From contig JAJEFE010000147.1 of the NCBI GenBank assembly GCA_022820625.1, forward strand, positions 97,831 to 161,830: 64,000 nucleotides of DNA, read 5' to 3'. Positions 60,945-64,000 of the stretch are shown here, one piece after another. The notes beneath the pieces were generated by a model. It made no database searches, was not told the DNA's origin, and saw only the letters and a list, made by a program, of their open reading frames with translations. Each line of letters opens with the position of its first letter. The stretch's first letter is position 1. Source of the stretch: Gammaproteobacteria bacterium. GTDB lineage: Bacteria; Pseudomonadota; Gammaproteobacteria; Steroidobacterales; Rariloculaceae. The translations under genes were made by a program, and so were the position numbers.

Positions 60945-63863
60945 ATGCCGATGAACCTGACCGCTCCGTCCGATCTGCCGCACCATCTCGCTGGCCGTTG
61001 GCAACGCGTCAGGGAGCGCCTTGCCGGGATTCCCGAAGTTCTGTTGGCCGAACATCCGCGGGCGGCGGAAACGCTGCCCCGCGTGGCCATCTGCAGCGAC
61101 TTCGCCCTGACCACGTTGCTTCGCCATCCCGAGGCCTTGCTGGAACGCCTGGCGGACGCGGAACCGCTCTCCCCGGAACGCCTGGCGGAGCGGTTCCGCG
61201 TCCGCGACCGCTCCCAGGCCGAGGCGATGACGGTGCTCCGGCAGGTGCGCCACGTGGAGATGGCGCGCCTCGCATGGCGGGACCTGGCGGGATGGTCGGA
61301 CCTGGACACGAACCTCGCCGACCTGTCCCTGCTGGCCGATGGCGCCATCGTGGCCGCTCACGACTATGCGCAATCGCAGTTGCTTCAGCGTTTCGGGCAG
61401 CCCGTGGACGGCGACGGTACGCCGGTGGAAATGATGATCCTGGCCATGGGCAAGCTGGGCGGCAGCGAACTCAACTTTTCATCGGACGTGGACCTGGTGT
61501 ACCTGTACCCGGAAGGCGTCGTCTTCGAGGATCGCCCGAGGACCCGGCCGGACGAGTACTTTCGCCGCCTGGGGCAATGGTTGATCAAGCTGCTCAACGA
61601 AGCGACGGCGGACGGCAGGGCGTTCCGCGTGGACACGCGCCTGCGGCCGTTCGGTTCCAGCGGGCCGCTGGCGATGAGCGTGTCGGCGCTGGAGAACTAC
61701 CTGATCCGGCATGGCCGGGATTGGGAGCGCTATGCCTACCAGAAGGCCCGGCTCATCACCGGCCGGCGCCACGGCGCCGAACTTTTCGACGAGGTGCTGA
61801 CGCCTTTCGTCTATCGCCGCTATATCGATTTCGGCGTGTTTCGCTCGCTGCGCCAGATGAAGGCGCTGATCGCCGAGGAAGTGGCCAGGCGCAACCTGGC
61901 GGACAATATCAAACTCGGTCCGGGCGGCATCCGCGAGATCGAGTTCATCGTGCAGGTGTTTCAACTGGTCCGGGGCGGGCAGAATCCTGCGCTGCGGACC
62001 CGTTCGCTGCTGCGGTCGCTGCGGCGGCTCGAATTCACGGACGTCCTCGAGTCCGGCGCCGTCACCGGACTGGAACAGGCGTATCGATTCCTGCGCACCC
62101 TGGAAAATCGCCTGCAGGCGATGGAGGACCATCAGACGCAGCGCCTGCCCGGGGATGCCGATTCGCGGGCAATCCTGGCCTGGGCGATGGGCAAATCCGA
62201 ATGGGAGGAGCTGGCCGCCGAACTGGAGGTTCATCGGCAACTCGTCGATGCGGAGTTCGCCCGGCTGGCGTTCGACGAGCGCGGCGAGCGCCGCGGGGAA
62301 GGGGAGGCTTCAGACAGCGGCGCGGACCGGGACACGAGCGCGGGCGAGGCTCCGGGCGGGTCCGGCGCGGAACAGGATGAACGCTGGGCGGCCGCATGGG
62401 AGCGCGCGGACATGGCGGGGCTCCTTCAAAACGCCGGCGTCCGGGAGGCCCGGGCGGTGGCGGACGACCTCCACGGCCTGCGCAACAGCAACCTGTACGG
62501 GCGGATGGACGAGGTGTCGAGGCAGCGGCTGGCCGAAGTCGTTGCCCGCCTGGCGCTGCGGCTGCGCGAGTACCGGAACCCGTCGTGGATTGTCAGCCGC
62601 CTCATTCCGCTGTTGCGGGCCATCTGCCGGCGCAGCGCCTACCTTGCGCTGATCGGCGAGAATCCCGGTGCGCTGACGCGCTTGCTTACGCTGGCAGAAC
62701 GCAGCGAGTTCCTGGTGACGCTGGTCGAACAGCATCCCCTGCTGCTCGATGAACTGCTTGACGAGCGCATCTTCGACGCCGCACCCACGCGCGGGGAACT
62801 GGAAGACGCGCTGGAGCGGGCGGTCCGCCTGCGCGTGACCGACGACGTCGAATCGCAGCTCGAGGTCATGCGCACGTTCCAGCGCGGCGCCGTGTTTCGG
62901 ATCGCGGTGGCCGACCGGATGGCCAACCTGCCGCTGATGAAGGTCAGCGATCGACTCACGGACACTGCCGAGTTGATCCTGGCGTATGCGCTGGACATGG
63001 CGTACTCGGAACTGGCCGAACGCCATGGCGCGCCGATGTGCAGTACCGGGAAAACTCAGCGGCGGGTCGGCTTCGCGATAGTCGGTTACGGCAAGCTCGG
63101 CGGCATCGAGACAGGTTACGGTTCCGATCTCGACCTGATCTTCCTGCACGATTCCCGTGGCGATGCGCAGCGGACTTCGGGGGCCAGGCCGGTCGAGAAC
63201 CGCGTCTTCCTGGTGCGGCTGGTGCAGCGGCTGATCAGCCTGCTGAGCATCCAGACGCGCTACGGCCGCCTCTACGAGGTGGACATGCGGTTGCGTCCCA
63301 ACGGACAGTCGGGCGCGCTCGTGTCGAGCATGGACAGCTTCCGGTCGTACCAGCGGACCCAGGCCTGGGTATGGGAGCACCAGGCGCTGCTGCGCAGCCG
63401 TTCCGTGGCGGGGGATGCCGGCGTGCGCGAGGAATTCGAGAACGAACGGCGCGAGATCCTCATCCATCATGTGAATCGGCGGGACCTGAAGGCCGAGGTC
63501 GTCAAGATGCGCCGGCGAATGCGCTCCGAACTGTCACGCAGCCGCGGCGGCGAGTTCGACATCAAGCAGGACGCCGGCGGGATGGCCGACATCGAGTTCC
63601 TGGTCCAATACTGGGTGCTGGCGCACGCGGCGCAATACCCGGACCTGGTGGAGTATTCCGACAACGTTCGCCAACTCGAGGCGCTGGCGCGCAACGGGCT
63701 GGTTCCGGGCACCACGGCCGACCGCATCAAGTCGATCTACCTCAACCTGCGCGGCAGCGCCCACGAACTGGCGTTGATCGGCAGCGGCCGCGTCGTTTCC
63801 GGCGATGCCTTCGCCGACGAGCGCGCCTGGATCAGGAACCTGTGGGGCGAAGTTCTGGGCTAG
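60945..63863 (+). CDS. glnE: Bifunctional glutamine synthetase adenylyltransferase/deadenylase
   Basis: MAMGKLGGSELNFSSDVDLVYLYPEG and second IVGYGKLGGIETGYGSDLDLIFLHD nucleotidyltransferase motifs. Confidence 0.95.
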   Translation: MPMNLTAPSDLPHHLAGRWQRVRERLAGIPEVLLAEHPRAAETLPRVAICSDFALTTLLRHPEALLERLADAEPLSPERLAERFRVRDRSQAEAMTVLRQVRHVEMARLAWRDLAGWSDLDTNLADLSLLADGAIVAAHDYAQSQLLQRFGQPVDGDGTPVEMMILAMGKLGGSELNFSSDVDLVYLYPEGVVFEDRPRTRPDEYFRRLGQWLIKLLNEATADGRAFRVDTRLRPFGSSGPLAMSVSALENYLIRHGRDWERYAYQKARLITGRRHGAELFDEVLTPFVYRRYIDFGVFRSLRQMKALIAEEVARRNLADNIKLGPGGIREIEFIVQVFQLVRGGQNPALRTRSLLRSLRRLEFTDVLESGAVTGLEQAYRFLRTLENRLQAMEDHQTQRLPGDADSRAILAWAMGKSEWEELAAELEVHRQLVDAEFARLAFDERGERRGEGEASDSGADRDTSAGEAPGGSGAEQDERWAAAWERADMAGLLQNAGVREARAVADDLHGLRNSNLYGRMDEVSRQRLAEVVARLALRLREYRNPSWIVSRLIPLLRAICRRSAYLALIGENPGALTRLLTLAERSEFLVTLVEQHPLLLDELLDERIFDAAPTRGELEDALERAVRLRVTDDVESQLEVMRTFQRGAVFRIAVADRMANLPLMKVSDRLTDTAELILAYALDMAYSELAERHGAPMCSTGKTQRRVGFAIVGYGKLGGIETGYGSDLDLIFLHDSRGDAQRTSGARPVENRVFLVRLVQRLISLLSIQTRYGRLYEVDMRLRPNGQSGALVSSMDSFRSYQRTQAWVWEHQALLRSRSVAGDAGVREEFENERREILIHHVNRRDLKAEVVKMRRRMRSELSRSRGGEFDIKQDAGGMADIEFLVQYWVLAHAAQYPDLVEYSDNVRQLEALARNGLVPGTTADRIKSIYLNLRGSAHELALIGSGRVVSGDAFADERAWIRNLWGEVLG

Positions 63864-63956
63864 ACATCATGGATTGACCTGCCCTGGCCTCAAGCATCGT
63901 GGGTTATGTTTGGGGTCGGAGCCTTTAGCACAGAGCCACATTGAGGAGGGCAGGCC

Positions 63957-64000
63957 ATGAAGGAGTATAACGCGTACGTGGGTTTGGACGTTCACAAGGA
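63957..64000 (+). mobile_element. Start of IS110-family transposase, truncated by window edge
   Basis: Manual translation MKEYNAYVGLDVHK...: N-terminal DEDD-type 'VGLDVHK' motif; GAGGAGGG-like RBS upstream. Confidence 0.75.

Overview
High-GC, gammaproteobacterial-type chromosome window with two parts. (A) About 1-24 kb is accessory and mostly secreted or redox-related. It holds two long paralogous genes encoding a c-type cytochrome domain (CxxCH) fused to a beta-propeller (1045-2781, 12362-14101). Between or beside them are uncharacterised DUF6152-like and 'VGRWEGD' proteins (once fused), an amidohydrolase, an acyl-CoA dehydrogenase, a Zn-alcohol dehydrogenase, a B3-like MBL-fold hydrolase and alpha/beta hydrolases. 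An SCO-type copper chaperone, a CcdA/DsbD-type membrane protein and a third propeller follow. Several gene junctions here carry short degenerate tandem repeats (15, 19, 26 and 32 bp). From about 17.5 to 21.2 kb lies a small accessory strip: an unknown two-gene pair, a decayed Rpn-family gene, and an AbrB-Doc toxin-antitoxin module with a palindromic operator candidate. (B) About 24-64 kb is mainly core genome: MoxR/DUF58/Bat operon, gloA, OmpA-like, lipA, sohB, bfd/bfr, oxoprolinase, EF-G-like, rho-trxA/rhlB, cysQ, glk, an ATP/ADP-translocase-like carrier, purD-purH-fis, accC-accB-aroQ, TlpA/nDsbD/cutA, CIRCE-groES-groEL and glnE. The start of an IS110-family transposase lies at the right edge. 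No tRNA, rRNA or CRISPR was recognised. All family calls come from reading motifs by eye; no database search was run.
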